From CAZFVY01 sp964522665 (GTDB taxonomy: Bacteria > Verrucomicrobiota > Verrucomicrobiia > Limisphaerales > CAZFVY01), in the NCBI GenBank assembly GCA_964522665.1, contig CAZFVY010000022.1, forward strand, positions 7,063-71,062: DNA of 64,000 nucleotides, written 5' to 3'. Below the pieces are notes generated by a model that saw only the letters and a program-made list of their open reading frames with translations, did not search any database and had not been told where the DNA came from. Of the stretch, positions 51,281 to 60,256 are shown in pieces. A program made the position numbers and the translations under genes. The first letter of the stretch is position 1. Every line of letters starts with the position of its first letter.

Positions 51281-51447
51281 CCGGTCGTTTTTTGCTCGAT
51301 TCCACCGGAAAAGGACTATGGCCAGGAGGTCGGTCTCGCGTCGAAAATGCGCCGCGACGGTCCGACAAGGCGAAACACCGGAGCGAGCGATATTCGTGAT
51401 TCTATTTTGGCGAGCTTGTTGGGGGGGGATTGAGACTCGCGCCGGCG

Positions 51448-52239
51448 CTAATAGAGCACGCTTAAACAAGTCAATCCCGCCTCGGCCTTCTGCAACTCTG
51501 AAATGTCCAATGCGTTAACATCGCATCCTTTCGCGCGCAGGAGGTCCGCGGTTTTGGGAGAGCTCGCCGCGACGAAAACGCGGCCGTTGACGGTCAGCGT
51601 GTTGGCGCCCCACGGCTCGTCGGGCGGCGTCGCCAGGAGTTCGAAACCGGCGAACGGGAACGGGTCCACCCAATCGTGATTGACGAGGATCAAGCGGTCT
51701 CCGACGAGCGTGCAGGCGGTTTTCAGGTGGAGACAACGGCGCACGGAGACCGGTTGGACCCGGTAACCAAAAGGTTGGGTGATTTCGGCGAACTGCAGGA
51801 TGCCTTCGAGGTTGGTCCGGCTCGAAAGTCCGACGAATAACCGGCGCCCCGCGCGGAGGACGTCGCCTCCCTCCAATGTCCCCGGCGATTGGATTCGGCG
51901 CAGAGGCCGCTCCCCGGCGAGGGCTTGCGCGATGCCCTCGATTTCCGGCCGGCGGGACGGCGCGCCCATCGCGCAGATGACGGCTACTTCCTCCAGAACA
52001 ACCGCCGCGTCCTCAACAAAGACCGCGTCGGGTAGCGTGGGTTCCGCCGGCAGGAGAGTCACGCGGATGCCGGCGGACTCGAGGGCGACCCGATACGCGG
52101 CGTGTTGCGCCACGGCCAATCCGACGTCGAACGGGCGCCGGGGCAAATGCAGCAATTCACACCCGGCCAGCGAATCGCTGACACCCCGCGCGATTCCGCG
52201 CGTCAGCGTCGAACCGATACTACTTTCCCAGCCAGCCAT
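51448..52239 (-). CDS. DDAH/arginine-deiminase-fold amidinohydrolase
   Basis: A 263-residue enzyme of the guanidino-group-modifying family, closest to dimethylarginine dimethylaminohydrolase. Signature pieces: PDAVFVEDAAVVLEEVAVIC, QSPGTLEGGDVLRAGRRLFV, the catalytic His region VRRCLHLKTACTLVGDRLIL, WGANTLTVNGRVFVAAS and the C-terminal catalytic Cys in AGLTCLSVLY. It converts dimethylarginine-type substrates to citrulline plus an amine. The start at 52239 overlaps the end of the YdcF gene by 20 bp, suggesting coupling. The open frame runs further upstream, but that part is a shadow of ydcF. Confidence 0.88.
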   Translation of the reverse strand: MAGWESSIGSTLTRGIARGVSDSLAGCELLHLPRRPFDVGLAVAQHAAYRVALESAGIRVTLLPAEPTLPDAVFVEDAAVVLEEVAVICAMGAPSRRPEIEGIAQALAGERPLRRIQSPGTLEGGDVLRAGRRLFVGLSSRTNLEGILQFAEITQPFGYRVQPVSVRRCLHLKTACTLVGDRLILVNHDWVDPFPFAGFELLATPPDEPWGANTLTVNGRVFVAASSPKTADLLRAKGCDVNALDISELQKAEAGLTCLSVLY

Positions 52240-53005
52240 GCCAGCGGTAGTAGAACCAGCCGGTTTCCTCATGCACGTAGATTTCGAGGTCCTCGAAACC
52301 GCGCAATTGGGGAAAGAGGGAATACCATTGCCCGCTATCGATCTGGTTAAGCCCGCGAAAATCGCAGGCGACGCAAACGATGGGCACGCCGATGGTCCGA
52401 AAGGCCGCCTCCGCGCGGCGCATGTGAAAAGCGGAGGTGACGATGATAACCTTTTTCCACCCCCGCTCCTTGCACAGCTTCGCGGCGCGCAATGCCTCAT
52501 CATGGGTGCTGGCGCAGACGCCCAAGTCCACGACTGGCGCGGCGGGTATGCCCCACGCCTTGAACCAATGTTGCAGCAACTGCGTTTCGGACCAGGGATG
52601 TTCCGATTGCTGGGTGCCCCCGCCGCTGATGACCATGGCGCCGCCCTTGTTTTGCCGCATGAGTTCCAGCGAGGTCACCACGCGATCCACGGTGTCGCCC
52701 AGGTCAAATCCGAGCAAATCGTAGGGCGAAGCCGTCAGCGTCCCGCCCAGCATAAAGACCGCGTCGCAAGTCGGAATCTCTCCTTGGGCAGAGCGCGCGT
52801 AGGGGCGTTCCAACGAGGCAAGCAAGCGGGCGGGGACCGGCGTGGCGCCGATCACCCAGATAATGACAATCAGGACTCCCAGATAGATGGCGCCTTGCCA
52901 GCGGCGGCGCCGGGCAAGGCTGGCGGCCTCGAGCACCAACAGGAACCAGACCATTCCGATCGGATGCAGTATGGGCAAAAACGTGTCCCAGAGCCAACTC
53001 AACAT
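52220..53005 (-). CDS. YdcF/SanA family (DUF218) membrane protein
   Basis: A 261-residue protein with two N-terminal membrane segments (about residues 5-26 and 37-55, IYLGVLIVIIWVIGATPVPA) and a DUF218 domain: CDAVFMLGGTLTASPYDLLG, GGAMVISGGGTQQSEHPWSE, STHDEALRAAKLCKERGWKK and VIIVTSAFHMRRAEAAFRTI. The family includes ElyC/SanA/YdcF, linked to envelope integrity and peptidoglycan precursor metabolism. It overlaps the DDAH-like gene by 20 bp. Confidence 0.88.
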   Translation of the reverse strand: MLSWLWDTFLPILHPIGMVWFLLVLEAASLARRRRWQGAIYLGVLIVIIWVIGATPVPARLLASLERPYARSAQGEIPTCDAVFMLGGTLTASPYDLLGFDLGDTVDRVVTSLELMRQNKGGAMVISGGGTQQSEHPWSETQLLQHWFKAWGIPAAPVVDLGVCASTHDEALRAAKLCKERGWKKVIIVTSAFHMRRAEAAFRTIGVPIVCVACDFRGLNQIDSGQWYSLFPQLRGFEDLEIYVHEETGWFYYRWHGWLGK

Positions 53006-53078
53006 GCGATTACCTTAGCGACTTGCCCGGTGAAAGACGAACGATTTTCATAATTGGCGCCCATTTGTCGCGCGGTCA

Positions 53079-54929
53079 TCATAGGGCCTGACCCTGACCT
53101 TCCCGCAGTTCATAAATCTTGCCGGCGAGAAAGGGACCAAATGCCTCAGCTCGCCCACGCGGCCATTGCACGGTGACTTTGTCCGCCTGACCAACGCTTC
53201 CCAGACCGAAATGGACGCGCGGGTCATTGCTCGAACTATAGCCTTCGTTCGGACCGACGTGCCGCCAATACGCCTTGCCCGCGGCATCGAGGCGGAGTTG
53301 GGCGCCGAGGGCGTCACTCCCTTGCCGATTGCGCGCCTTGAACATGATCCAATGCCCTTGTTGCCCGGCAAGATTGCGCAGAACGTGAACCGGTCCGTCG
53401 CGATTAATCACCACCACATCGATCGCGCCGTCGTTATCGAGATCGCCGACCGCCAAACCCCGGCTGGTGGCGAGGAGCGCCTTTGCGGTTCCGCCCGCGG
53501 GCGCCACCGCGGCGAAATCACCGCCCCCCAGGCCGCGCAAGAGCGTATTCGGTTCGGCGTAAGGGTCATGGGGATCAAGCGCCGATTGTCCCAGGCGCAC
53601 GCGGCCGTTGGCGACATAAAGATCAAGCTGGCCGTCGTTGTCAAAGTCGGCAAACGCGACGCCAAACCCGGTGAACGGCAAACTGCCCGCGCCAGGCCCT
53701 TTGGGCATAACCACGTCATTGAAATACCCATTGGTATTGACGAAGAGGCGGTTGCCTTCGTTCACCAGATGAGTCACGAAGAGATCGAGCCAGCCGCGTT
53801 GGTAGAGGTCCACGGCGACCACGCCCATGCCGGCCTCCGCGATGCCCAGCGCGTTCACCGCGCAACCACGGATCATCGCCTCGTCCTTGAAGGTTCCGTG
53901 GCCCGTGTTCATCCAAAGCTGATTCGGCATGGCGTCGTTGGCGACGAAGATGTCGGGCCAGCCATCGTGATTGAAATCGGCGCACACCACCCCCAAACCG
54001 TTCCCGTAGGCGCGGTCGAGTCCGGCCGCCGCGCTGACGTCTTCGAACGTCCCGTGGCCCAGATTATGATAGAGGGTGACCATCAGTGGCGCCTTGTAAT
54101 TCAACGGCGAGCAGTAGTCCGGCGCGCCGCCTTGGGAAAAACACTCTAATTCGGTCGCCGCTGACCAACGTAAATAATTGGCGATGACCAAGTCGAGCTT
54201 GCCGTCGCCGTCATAATCGACGAACGCGCAACTAGTCCCCCAAGAGCGATTGGTCAAGCCCGCCGCGCGGGTCATATCGGTGAACGTACCGTCGCCGTTA
54301 TTGTGGTAAAGGATCGGCCCGGTCACGGTCGTCACCAAAATATCGACACGCCCGTCGCCGTCGTAATCGGCGCACGCGCAACCCATGCCGTACTCACCAT
54401 GCCCGCCGACGCCGGCGCGAGCGGTGACGTCTTCAAATTTCCAGCCGCCGAGGTTGTGGTAAAGCTTGCAGGTCGGGCGATTCGTCGCGGCCGGGTCGAG
54501 CGATCCGCCTTGGACGCAAAAAATGTCGAGATAACCGTCCCCGTCGTAATCGAGCAGGCCGACGCCACCCGTCTCCATTTCCGGCATCAGAAAACGGCCC
54601 GCATGTCCTGACGCGTGGTGGAAATCGACGTGGGCCGCCGCCGCCACTTCCTCGAACCAGGGCGCCACCATGCCCGCGGCCACGGAGTTGCTCGGTCCAC
54701 CGGCCGTCGGCGCGGCCGCGTCAGGCGCCCGGGAACAGCCGCTCAAGAGGAAGGCCGCCAGCAACGCGCCACCAAAACAGAAACCCGGGCAAGCAACCCA
54801 CGCAACCGCACGCGGCGCGTCCCCTCCGGGAGCCGAAACGAATTCGCGCCGCACGCGGACGACGCTGGCGCAATCGCGCCTTCCCCCGATCGGCGCGAAG
54901 CTTCGCCGAGACGGTCGGCGTCGCTTCAT
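53079..54929 (-). CDS. FG-GAP repeat protein with C-terminal ASPIC/UnbV domain (CRTAC1-like lipoprotein)
   Basis: A roughly 616-residue exported protein. A hydrophobic segment ending LLAAFLLSGCSRAP forms a lipobox (LSGC), so it is probably a lipoprotein. At least six calcium-binding FG-GAP/integrin-like repeats follow: LDYDGDGYLDIF, ADYDGDGRVDILV, VDYDGDGKLDLVI, ADFNHDGWPDIFV, ADFDNDGQLDLYV and GDLDNDGAIDVVV. The C-terminus GAQLRLDAAGKAYWRHVGPN with VTVQWPRGRAEAF is the UnbV domain. Such beta-propellers are typical of Planctomycetota and Verrucomicrobiota. Upstream starts exist at 54956 (ATG) and 54965 (TTG). Confidence 0.9.
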   Translation of the reverse strand: MKRRRPSRRSFAPIGGRRDCASVVRVRREFVSAPGGDAPRAVAWVACPGFCFGGALLAAFLLSGCSRAPDAAAPTAGGPSNSVAAGMVAPWFEEVAAAAHVDFHHASGHAGRFLMPEMETGGVGLLDYDGDGYLDIFCVQGGSLDPAATNRPTCKLYHNLGGWKFEDVTARAGVGGHGEYGMGCACADYDGDGRVDILVTTVTGPILYHNNGDGTFTDMTRAAGLTNRSWGTSCAFVDYDGDGKLDLVIANYLRWSAATELECFSQGGAPDYCSPLNYKAPLMVTLYHNLGHGTFEDVSAAAGLDRAYGNGLGVVCADFNHDGWPDIFVANDAMPNQLWMNTGHGTFKDEAMIRGCAVNALGIAEAGMGVVAVDLYQRGWLDLFVTHLVNEGNRLFVNTNGYFNDVVMPKGPGAGSLPFTGFGVAFADFDNDGQLDLYVANGRVRLGQSALDPHDPYAEPNTLLRGLGGGDFAAVAPAGGTAKALLATSRGLAVGDLDNDGAIDVVVINRDGPVHVLRNLAGQQGHWIMFKARNRQGSDALGAQLRLDAAGKAYWRHVGPNEGYSSSNDPRVHFGLGSVGQADKVTVQWPRGRAEAFGPFLAGKIYELREGQGQAL

Positions 54930-55158
54930 CACGTTGGCGTTTGGGTTTGGCCGCATGCAGGCCAAAGTCTAGGTGGCGACCAGAACCGTTGAAAGTCCTA
55001 TTCGAACAAATTGGGCGGGCGCCGACTCGACCTGCGTGGAATTGGCCGGCAGGATCGGGGCGCGACGGCGCAAGTTTGAGGCAGCCTCACGTTTCGCCCA
55101 TCGCCGACCGCGTTCGCGGAATCACGTCGTGCTGTCGATCGGCGCCGCCGCCGGACTT

Positions 55159-55255
55159 GGCAAAATCATGGGTGGCAAAATCATGAAGACAACACTGCGC
55201 GGGACGGGGTGGCCCAAGCCCTCAGAACTATGATTTTGCCACCCTTGATTTTGCC
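55159..55255. repeat. Palindromic element, GGTGGCAAAATCAT family
   Basis: Arms 55159-55184 and 55230-55255 pair over 26 bp with one mismatch. Each arm contains two GGCAAAATCA units, with GGGTGGCAAAATCAT central. The element is in the 335-bp gap between the FG-GAP gene and the kinase gene and is unrelated in sequence to the GGGGTC palindromes. Confidence 0.75.
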
Positions 55256-55263
55256 CTTCTCAA

Positions 55264-57060
55264 TCAATGCCGTCCGCCTTTGTGCTGGAGGGTCCACCAG
55301 AGGAGCAGGAAGAGCAGAATTTGCAGCACGACGATGCCCGCGATGATCGGGACCCAACGAAACCGGGTGCGCCAGAGTTGCGGCGGCTTAAGCCGCTGCC
55401 AGCGGCTGGTCAGCTCGACTTTCTCGTAATCATCGAGTTCCGCCTTCATTTGGGCGGCGGAGTGAAAGCGGTTGGCTGGGTTACGCTCGAGCGCGTGCAG
55501 GATGATCTCTTCGAGCACCGGGGTGAGGTTCGGATTGACCTTCCTGGGCGCGACCGGATCACCGGTCAGGCGGGAATTCATGACGACGTAAGGATTTTCC
55601 CCTTCGAACATGACGGAGCCGGTGGCCATCTCGTACAGAATCGCGCCCAGACTGTAGATGTCCGTGCGTTCATCGCCGCGTTTGCCCTGGACTTGCTCCG
55701 GGGCCATGTAGTCGGGCGTGCCCATCGAGGGCGTGAAACCGACAAAAGTCATGCGCCGGGCTTGCGCCGATTTGGCGATGCCAAAATCCATGATCCGAAT
55801 GGAGCCATCGGCGCAAAGCATGATGTTGGCGGGCTTCAGATCGCGGTGGATGACGTTTTGCTGGTGCAGGTAATTCAGGCCGTCGCAAATCCGGCTGGCG
55901 ATACGGGCGGCTTCCGGCTCGGGCACGGGCCGGGTCTTCTGGATGTACTCGGCGAGGGTCTGGCCCTCCAGGAATTCCATCACGAGATAAGGCCGGCTCT
56001 TGGAACCTTCAACGGAGATGAACTTGAGGACCGAGGGGTGGTTCAGCGATTTGCCAATCTGCTCCTCGCGCTCGAACCGGGAGAACGAGGCAACGTCGGC
56101 CTCGAGGTGGCGATGCGGGACTTTGATCGCGACATATTCGTCCGTCTTGAGATCGATGGCCTTATAGATCGAGGCCATGCCGCTGCGATTGACGCAGCCG
56201 ACCAAGCGGAAGCGACTGTCGAGCAGCGAGCCGTCCTGTAATTCATTGCCGTTATCAGCCATAGCGTTTTCCTGGTAACCCGTTCGGACTCCGCGAAAAC
56301 TGATGGCCCGATGCACCCGGTTGACGCGCATGATTTGGATGGAGACGTTGTCGTCCCCGTTGCGCTTCTCAACCAGGCGTAACAATTGTTTGACGGCATC
56401 CCGCGGTTCTTCGTGGCACGCAATGTCCCAAATCTCCGAATCGGTGGCAAAGGTATAAAGGCCGTCGGTGCATTGCACGACGACATCGCCCGCGAAGAGT
56501 TCCTGGGTGATCACGTCGAAGCGGCAGATGGGGTCGGTCCCCAAGCTGCGCGTCAACTGCGAGCGGGAAGGGCTGGTCATCGCGTGATGCTCACGGATCA
56601 AGCCATACTTGGATTGAAATCCCACCAGGCTGTGATCGGTGGTCAGGCGTTGAATATTCCCCGCGTGCATCACGTAAACCCGGCTGTCACCCACATAACC
56701 CACCGTGATCTGGTTGTGGCGCAACACGGAGACGCTCAAGGTGGTGCACATTCCCCGTTTGTCGGTTCCCCGCATCGCCTCGTCATAGATGGATTGGCTC
56801 GCGCGATTGAAGATATCCCGGAGAATCTTGCCGGGATCGGTTTCGCCGTCCACTTTGCTGAACACCTCCAAAGCGTGTTTAATCGCCAAGGCGCTGGCGA
56901 CCTCGCCCCGATTGTGCCCGCCGACGCCGTCGGCGATGGCCGCGATCAATCCCAGGTCGCGACGCTGCTCGGGATCGTCGGGCTGCCAGAAGCCGACATT
57001 ATCCTCGTTGTTGGGCCGTACCGGGCCGGAGACGCTGATTCCCTCGTAGGTCAGTTCCAT
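55264..57060 (-). CDS. PP2C phosphatase-Ser/Thr kinase fusion with C-terminal membrane anchor
   Basis: A 598-residue bifunctional signalling protein. The N-terminal PP2C domain (about residues 1-255) has RPNNEDNVGF, IAAIADGVGGHNRGEVASAL, GYVGDSRVYVMHAG, CTDGLYTFAT and GDDNVSIQIM, the metal-binding Asp motifs. The Hanks-type kinase (about 283-545) has the degenerate Gly loop VGCVNRSGMASIYKAIDL, Lys in YVAIKVPH, the catalytic loop VIHRDLKPANIML, DFGIAKS and the APE motif MAPEQ. A single membrane helix (about 567-590, WVPIIAGIVVLQILLFLLLW) follows. Both opposing activities in one polypeptide suggest self-limiting phosphorylation. No PASTA sensor is present; the external tail is about 8 residues, so signals probably come from inside. 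Confidence 0.93.
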   Translation of the reverse strand: MELTYEGISVSGPVRPNNEDNVGFWQPDDPEQRRDLGLIAAIADGVGGHNRGEVASALAIKHALEVFSKVDGETDPGKILRDIFNRASQSIYDEAMRGTDKRGMCTTLSVSVLRHNQITVGYVGDSRVYVMHAGNIQRLTTDHSLVGFQSKYGLIREHHAMTSPSRSQLTRSLGTDPICRFDVITQELFAGDVVVQCTDGLYTFATDSEIWDIACHEEPRDAVKQLLRLVEKRNGDDNVSIQIMRVNRVHRAISFRGVRTGYQENAMADNGNELQDGSLLDSRFRLVGCVNRSGMASIYKAIDLKTDEYVAIKVPHRHLEADVASFSRFEREEQIGKSLNHPSVLKFISVEGSKSRPYLVMEFLEGQTLAEYIQKTRPVPEPEAARIASRICDGLNYLHQQNVIHRDLKPANIMLCADGSIRIMDFGIAKSAQARRMTFVGFTPSMGTPDYMAPEQVQGKRGDERTDIYSLGAILYEMATGSVMFEGENPYVVMNSRLTGDPVAPRKVNPNLTPVLEEIILHALERNPANRFHSAAQMKAELDDYEKVELTSRWQRLKPPQLWRTRFRWVPIIAGIVVLQILLFLLLWWTLQHKGGRH

Positions 57061-57116
57061 AGCATCGCGCCAGGGTAACCGCCGTGTTGCGGCGGATTAT
57101 TTTAGTAGAAAAGAAA

Positions 57117-57151
57117 GCGGCTGGCCTTGAAGCCATCAAGAGGCCAGCCGC
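57117..57151 (-). terminator. Rho-independent terminator after the APC permease
   Basis: GCGGCTGGCCT and AGGCCAGCCGC form a perfect 11-bp stem. On the minus strand it is followed by TTTCTTTTCTA. It lies 33 bp after the permease stop and upstream of the kinase gene. Confidence 0.8.
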
Positions 57152-57183
57152 AGTGCTCCCGGTGAGTCCGTTAACTACTCAGG

Positions 57184-59163
57184 TCACGCCGTTTGTGGCC
57201 TTCCGGAGAGCAAGATTTCCCGGCCTTTCGACTTGCTGGATTTTACAAAGTAGATCCAGCCGTAGATGCCCCAGACCGCCGCGACGCCGAGGGCGATGTA
57301 AGGTTCCTTCCAGCTCATGCCGGAGACCGTGAACGGCCCGATGAGATAGAAGAGCATGCACGCGAGATTCGCGATCAACCCGAAGACCGGGACGACGACG
57401 TGTTTGAAGCCGTGAAACGTGTGGTGCTCGCGGAACGCGACCATCGCGATGACGCAGGTCGTCATGTAGAGGAGGAAAGTCCCGAAGTTGCTGATCAGCG
57501 TAATGATGACCAGCGTGTTCGGCAGCTTGGCGTAGGTCTCAGGCTTAAAGATACCGAAGCTGTACCACATATTGTGTTTGTCCAGCGCCGCCGGCGTCGT
57601 GCCGCCAAGGTAAACCGAGACCGTGAGAATGCCGAGGATCGCCGAGATGATCGCCAGCGTCCAGATGGCGCGGTGCGGCGAGAGAGTCTTGCCGTGCAGC
57701 AGCCCGAAATGGGAGGGAACTTCCTCGTCCCGGCCCATGGCGTAGGTCACGCGGGCGCCGGTGCTCAAGCAGGCCAGCGTCGTGCCGATCAGGGCGAGGA
57801 ACACAGTGAACGCCTGGATCAGCATGAAGGCCTTGCCCGCCGCGTAGCTGCCGAAGAGCCAGCTACCAACGATCACCATCATATCACCGATGGGCGCGCC
57901 GGAGGCGCCGGCGTTCGGGATCGTATAGCCGTTATGTAACAGATAGTTCGCCGCGAAGTACTCGAACAGATAGCAAACGGCGCCTTGGATGGCGAGCGAG
58001 AGCAACACCGCGCGGGGGATGTCCTTCTTGGGATTCTTCGCTTCTTCACCCATCGAGGTCACCGATTCAAATCCGACCAGGATGAGAATCGCGATGCAAG
58101 CCTGGATGAAAACCAAGTTAAAGCTATGCGGCGCCACAACCGAAGCGCCTGAAGCATGAAAATTAAAGGTCTGCGGATCCTTCGCGTCACCCGGTTTGCC
58201 GGTGATCGCCTCTTCGGGCTTGTAGCTTACCGTGAATGGTTCGGCCACCGCATGACCATCTTTGATGACCAATTTATCGCCGTCTTTCTTCAGCACGGGA
58301 TAAGGATCGCCTTCGGCTAGTCCGGCGGGCAGCGGGATCGCCTTGTTCGCCAAGTCCTCTTTCGTCACCGCCCGGTCCTGGGTCTTGTAAACCGGCTGGT
58401 TCTTGTCGTCCGTTTTGGGCGAGCCATCGGCCCAGGTGTCCTGCACCGGCTTGCCTTTGTCGTCGGTGACATTGACCGAATCGACTTGATACGTCACCGC
58501 CGTGCCATTCGAGAGGTGATAGCCGACCGAGTCTTGAGGATGCTGCGTGCGATACGCGATGGCGATGATCGAAAACACGACCAAGGCGGTGATTTGAATG
58601 ATATTGACCGCCATGTTGACGCCCGTGGTTCCCGTCACGCCGCGATACGCGATGTAGGCGACGCCGAGGGCGAACACGATGCAGAACAAGAACATAAACA
58701 TCGGGCTGTTATAGGTTCCACTAAATGTGTCCGGCCAAAACTGATTCGCGAGATAGCCCGCCAGAATGGCCGTCACGCCGACCATGCAACCCGGGTAAAC
58801 CCAATAATAGAGGTGACTCGCCCAACCCGTGAAAAACTTCGCCAACCGCGCGAACTTATAAGCGTGGGTTTTGGACAAGAAGGCCTGCTCGGCGTAGAGA
58901 TAGGAGGAACCGGCGCCGGGATAGAGTTTCGAGAGTTCCGCGTAGCTCACGGCGGTGGCGAAGCAAAGCAGGAGCGCGGCGACGATGCCGAACCACATCG
59001 CCGCGCCGGACATCGGCGCGCCGTAAAGGGATTGGATTTGGAACGTCAGCCACAAGAACGCCCCCGGCGCTATGAGCGCCATCGCGTTAATGGTGAGGCC
59101 GGTGAGACCCAGCGTGGGTTTCATCGTCGGTGGCTTTTCTGAGCCAGGGTTAGTTGATGCCAT
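57184..59163 (-). CDS. APC-superfamily amino-acid permease with a large hydrophilic insert
   Basis: A 659-residue transporter with about 12 membrane helices. It starts LGLTGLTINAMALIAPGAFL, the unwound-helix-1 motif of APC transporters, and carries YAELSKLYPGAGSSYLYAEQ and FESVTSMGEEAKNPKKDIPR. Residues about 205-345 are a hydrophilic insert rich in Asp, Lys, Gly and Pro between two helices (for example VTDDKGKPVQDTWADGSPKT), which is unusual: typical members are 430-550 residues. It probably imports an amino acid or amine. It lies 155 bp downstream of a P-II gene on the same strand and ends in a terminator, indicating a P-II-permease unit. Confidence 0.88.
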   Translation of the reverse strand: MASTNPGSEKPPTMKPTLGLTGLTINAMALIAPGAFLWLTFQIQSLYGAPMSGAAMWFGIVAALLLCFATAVSYAELSKLYPGAGSSYLYAEQAFLSKTHAYKFARLAKFFTGWASHLYYWVYPGCMVGVTAILAGYLANQFWPDTFSGTYNSPMFMFLFCIVFALGVAYIAYRGVTGTTGVNMAVNIIQITALVVFSIIAIAYRTQHPQDSVGYHLSNGTAVTYQVDSVNVTDDKGKPVQDTWADGSPKTDDKNQPVYKTQDRAVTKEDLANKAIPLPAGLAEGDPYPVLKKDGDKLVIKDGHAVAEPFTVSYKPEEAITGKPGDAKDPQTFNFHASGASVVAPHSFNLVFIQACIAILILVGFESVTSMGEEAKNPKKDIPRAVLLSLAIQGAVCYLFEYFAANYLLHNGYTIPNAGASGAPIGDMMVIVGSWLFGSYAAGKAFMLIQAFTVFLALIGTTLACLSTGARVTYAMGRDEEVPSHFGLLHGKTLSPHRAIWTLAIISAILGILTVSVYLGGTTPAALDKHNMWYSFGIFKPETYAKLPNTLVIITLISNFGTFLLYMTTCVIAMVAFREHHTFHGFKHVVVPVFGLIANLACMLFYLIGPFTVSGMSWKEPYIALGVAAVWGIYGWIYFVKSSKSKGREILLSGRPQTA

Positions 59164-59318
59164 AGTTTTGTATTATTAGTGTTGCTGGTTATTACTGGAC
59201 TTACTCCGTGAAACGACCCGGTTGACGCGCGCCGCCGCCCGGCGCCGGCTCCAAGGCGGCGCCGGCTTCGAGATAGAGCGCTGTGCGTTTGTCCGGTTCA
59301 CAGTGGTTTTTGGCTGGC

Positions 59319-59657
59319 CTAGACGGCTGCTTCTCCCCTCTCTTCGGTGCGAATGCGGATCGCTTCGTCGATGGAAGAGACGAAGACCTTGCCGTCACCG
59401 ATCTTGCCGGTCTTGGCGGCGCCGACGATGGCGCCCACCGCGGCGGCGGCCCGTTCGTCGGGCAGAACAAGCTCGAGTTTCACCTTCGGCAAAAAGTCGA
59501 TGGTGTACTCGCTGCCGCGATAGACTTCGGTCCGCCCCTTCTGCCGGCCGAACCCTCGCACCTCGCTGATGGTCATCCCTTCGACGCCAATCTCGCCAAG
59601 GGCATCTTTGACCTCTTCCAATTTGAACGGCTTGATTAGAGCTTCAATTTTTTTCAT
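59319..59657 (-). CDS. glnB: P-II nitrogen regulatory protein
   Basis: A 112-residue P-II protein starting MKKIEALIKPFKLEEVKDAL. The T-loop RTEVYRGSEYTIDFLPKVKL contains Tyr51, the uridylylation site. The B-loop ATP site VGAIVGAAKTGKIGDGKVFV and the C-loop AIRIRTEERGEAA are intact. P-II senses 2-oxoglutarate, ATP and ADP and controls nitrogen transporters and enzymes. Here the neighbour is an APC permease instead of the usual AmtB. glnB versus glnK cannot be decided. I found no sigma-54 -24/-12 element upstream. Confidence 0.95.
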   Translation of the reverse strand: MKKIEALIKPFKLEEVKDALGEIGVEGMTISEVRGFGRQKGRTEVYRGSEYTIDFLPKVKLELVLPDERAAAAVGAIVGAAKTGKIGDGKVFVSSIDEAIRIRTEERGEAAV

Positions 59658-60256
59658 ACTTCTGACTGATTTCTAATCCGCAAGAGGCCGTCTGATTCGC
59701 TCTTGCGCCGCTCACGCGACAAGTCTGCTGAGTTGGTTGTCATCATTTGGTGCGACGCAGAGCTATTTAGCAGAGGCGGCGCCATGAGTTTTTTTGGCCA
59801 AGAAAGAACCCATTGCAGGCAAGCGTGTTACAATTCCGTGAACTATGCCATTTACGAATTTTTTATGCCTTTTGAGCCGATTTTAATACGGCGTTGATAC
59901 GCCCTTAACGTTTGGGATGGTTCCTTTTATTCAGCGTGTCGGTTTCCCAACAGAACCCGAAGCGTACTGAAAAACACGGCGCCACGCCGGTGTCCGTCGA
60001 GAAGCCGAATTCATACTATGAGCAGATTTCATGCATTGCAGGATTGCCAGCGATAGCATTTATTCGTGGAGGAGATGGATCACCGCACACTGAAGCAGCC
60101 CGTTCGGACCGGGCAGTTCCACGGAAAAAAGTGTTTGTTAAACGCCGGATCGCTGCAATCGGCGAGGGTCATACCGCAGGTGATCGAGCTGTGGGGCGAG
60201 CCGCGGACCGCTTACCGCAAACTGCTAATTAAGCCTCAGGCCGCCGACGTGAAAGC
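59658..60256. other. Intergenic stretch, mostly AT-richer, without a convincing gene
   Basis: The stretch includes the upstream region of glnB. One plus-strand frame (60066-60326, with GTG start and GGAGGAG near an inner ATG) reads LLNAGSLQSARVIPQVIELW, somewhat protein-like, but runs into the antisense of the GNAT gene. I do not call it. Confidence 0.35.

Noticed and set aside
59658..59850. Sigma-54 promoter upstream of glnB
   Set aside because: No GG-N10-GC element with the flanking consensus was seen on the minus strand.
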